A stretch of DNA of 64,000 bases from Clostridium acetobutylicum ATCC 824 (lineage in GTDB: Bacteria; Bacillota; Clostridia; Clostridiales; Clostridiaceae), in NCBI RefSeq assembly GCF_000008765.1, contig NC_001988.2, forward strand, positions 124,001 to 188,000. Direction: 5' to 3'. The translations under genes were made by a program, and so were the position numbers. The number at the start of each line of letters is the position of its first letter. Within the stretch, counting starts at the first letter, position 1. Below are positions 63,423 to 64,000 of the stretch, piece after piece. The notes under the pieces were generated by a model. That model was not told the DNA's origin. It did no database searches and saw only the letters and a list, made by a program, of their open reading frames with translations.

Positions 63423-64000
63423 TGATTTATCCTGCATGAATTTATGAATAGCTTTAATTATTTTATGCTATGTTTTTGTATTAACATTTAATATTAGGGT
63501 TATATAGTAATACTAAACCCTAATGATAAATGATACAAAGAATATATACCTGAAGTAAATTAAATCTTATTATACTACCTTCCTTATATATTTCTGCATT
63601 CGACTCTAATATAAATAGAACTTTAAAACTAGTAAAATTGAAATTTAATACGACTTTGAGCTTACAATTGATATAAACCTTTAATATAGTTCTTAATTAT
63701 AAAAAACATATAATGTAGAAGTATTCCTACATTATATATCTCCTAAAATAATATTGTAAACTTATTACTAATCCCATTTACATATTAGAAAGTAACAGCT
63801 ATGATAATAATTTTATGTTTTATCTGAAAATCACAGTATTTACAAAGCTGCTTAAGCAAACAATTACAGCACTTATCTTTTCTTTATATTCTAAGCTATA
63901 GCCCTAACATATGATGTTAGTATCACATATTAGGGTCATGCATCAATACTATCCCCTAACGTATAAGTTAAATAGTAACCCCAACCCCATATATTAACAC
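63423..64000. other. Gene-free AT-rich region with CCCTAA/TTAGGG-type motifs
   Basis: I find no gene in these 578 bases. One hairpin (ATATAATGTAG/CTACATTATAT) lies at 63708-63738. From 63490 on, short C-runs in both orientations recur: ATTAGGGTT (63495), AAACCCTAA (63514), GCCCTAAC (63901), ATTAGGGTC (63929), CCCCTAAC (63953) and AACCCCAACCCC (63977). Similar motifs occur at 51267-51282, 60254-60282, 60893-60906 and 61012. They could be iterons or protein-binding sites. Confidence 0.5.

Overview
The window is AT-rich, low-GC Firmicute DNA with strong Shine-Dalgarno sites and frequent TTG/GTG starts. It carries the solvent locus adhE1-ctfA-ctfB with convergent adc, preceded by the TPR gene once called solR and followed by a secreted alpha-amylase. 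That gene order is the hallmark of the Clostridium acetobutylicum megaplasmid pSOL1, so I read the window as pSOL1 or a very close relative. This is inferred from gene content and order, not from a database search. I see no tRNA, rRNA, CRISPR array or insertion sequence.

Layout. 1-6.8 kb: four secreted glycoside hydrolases on the minus strand, for xylan and arabinan-type polymers, three of them with near-identical ricin-type C-terminal modules. 7-12 kb: a PucR-type regulator, an N-truncated rfbD fragment, a small membrane protein and an MFS transporter. 11.7-13.4 kb: an actin-like ParM/ParR plasmid-segregation pair. 13.5-19.3 kb: TetR with a divergent MFS exporter, a secreted starch-binding (CBM21) protein, an unknown protein, and a second MFS exporter with an overlooked 58-residue partner. 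19.3-26.1 kb: a tight seven-gene minus-strand operon (carrier protein, ATP-grasp, glycosyltransferase, radical SAM/SPASM, Gfo/Idh/MocA oxidoreductase, KAS III-like enzyme, alpha/beta hydrolase) that looks like an uncharacterised small-molecule pathway. 26.5-32.9 kb: an NhaC-type antiporter and a [NiFe]-hydrogenase operon whose hypA and hypF genes are truncated. 33-36.2 kb: a DUF421 protein, a zinc phospholipase C, and an Xre-TPR (RRNPP-type) regulator followed by an unlisted 39-residue peptide gene that is a good signal-peptide candidate. 36.5-43 kb: a penicillin-binding protein, an integrin-repeat/lysozyme fusion, a PadR operon and small membrane proteins. 43-50 kb: a lipoprotein, a sigma-like factor divergent from two fibre-like proteins, and a large adhesion-type secreted protein. 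50-60 kb: solR-like TPR protein, sol operon, adc, a YvrJ/sigma pair and amyP. 60-64 kb: two tandem DUF1659-DUF2922 gene pairs, a radical SAM protein, a half-size DMT transporter and gene-free DNA rich in CCCTAA-type motifs.

How the parts fit. Polymer hydrolysis (xylanases, amylase) supplies sugar. AdhE1, CtfAB and Adc re-assimilate acids and make butanol, ethanol and acetone. Hydrogenase, antiporter and peptide-regulator genes may link redox and population state to this switch (inference).

The most promising undescribed signal is a shared promoter of the form TACA(C/T)TT - CATAATAGAT with an identical 15-base spacer. It lies upstream of the yvrJ-sigma operon and of both DUF1659-DUF2922 operons, and suggests one alternative-sigma regulon confined to 56.7-61.6 kb.
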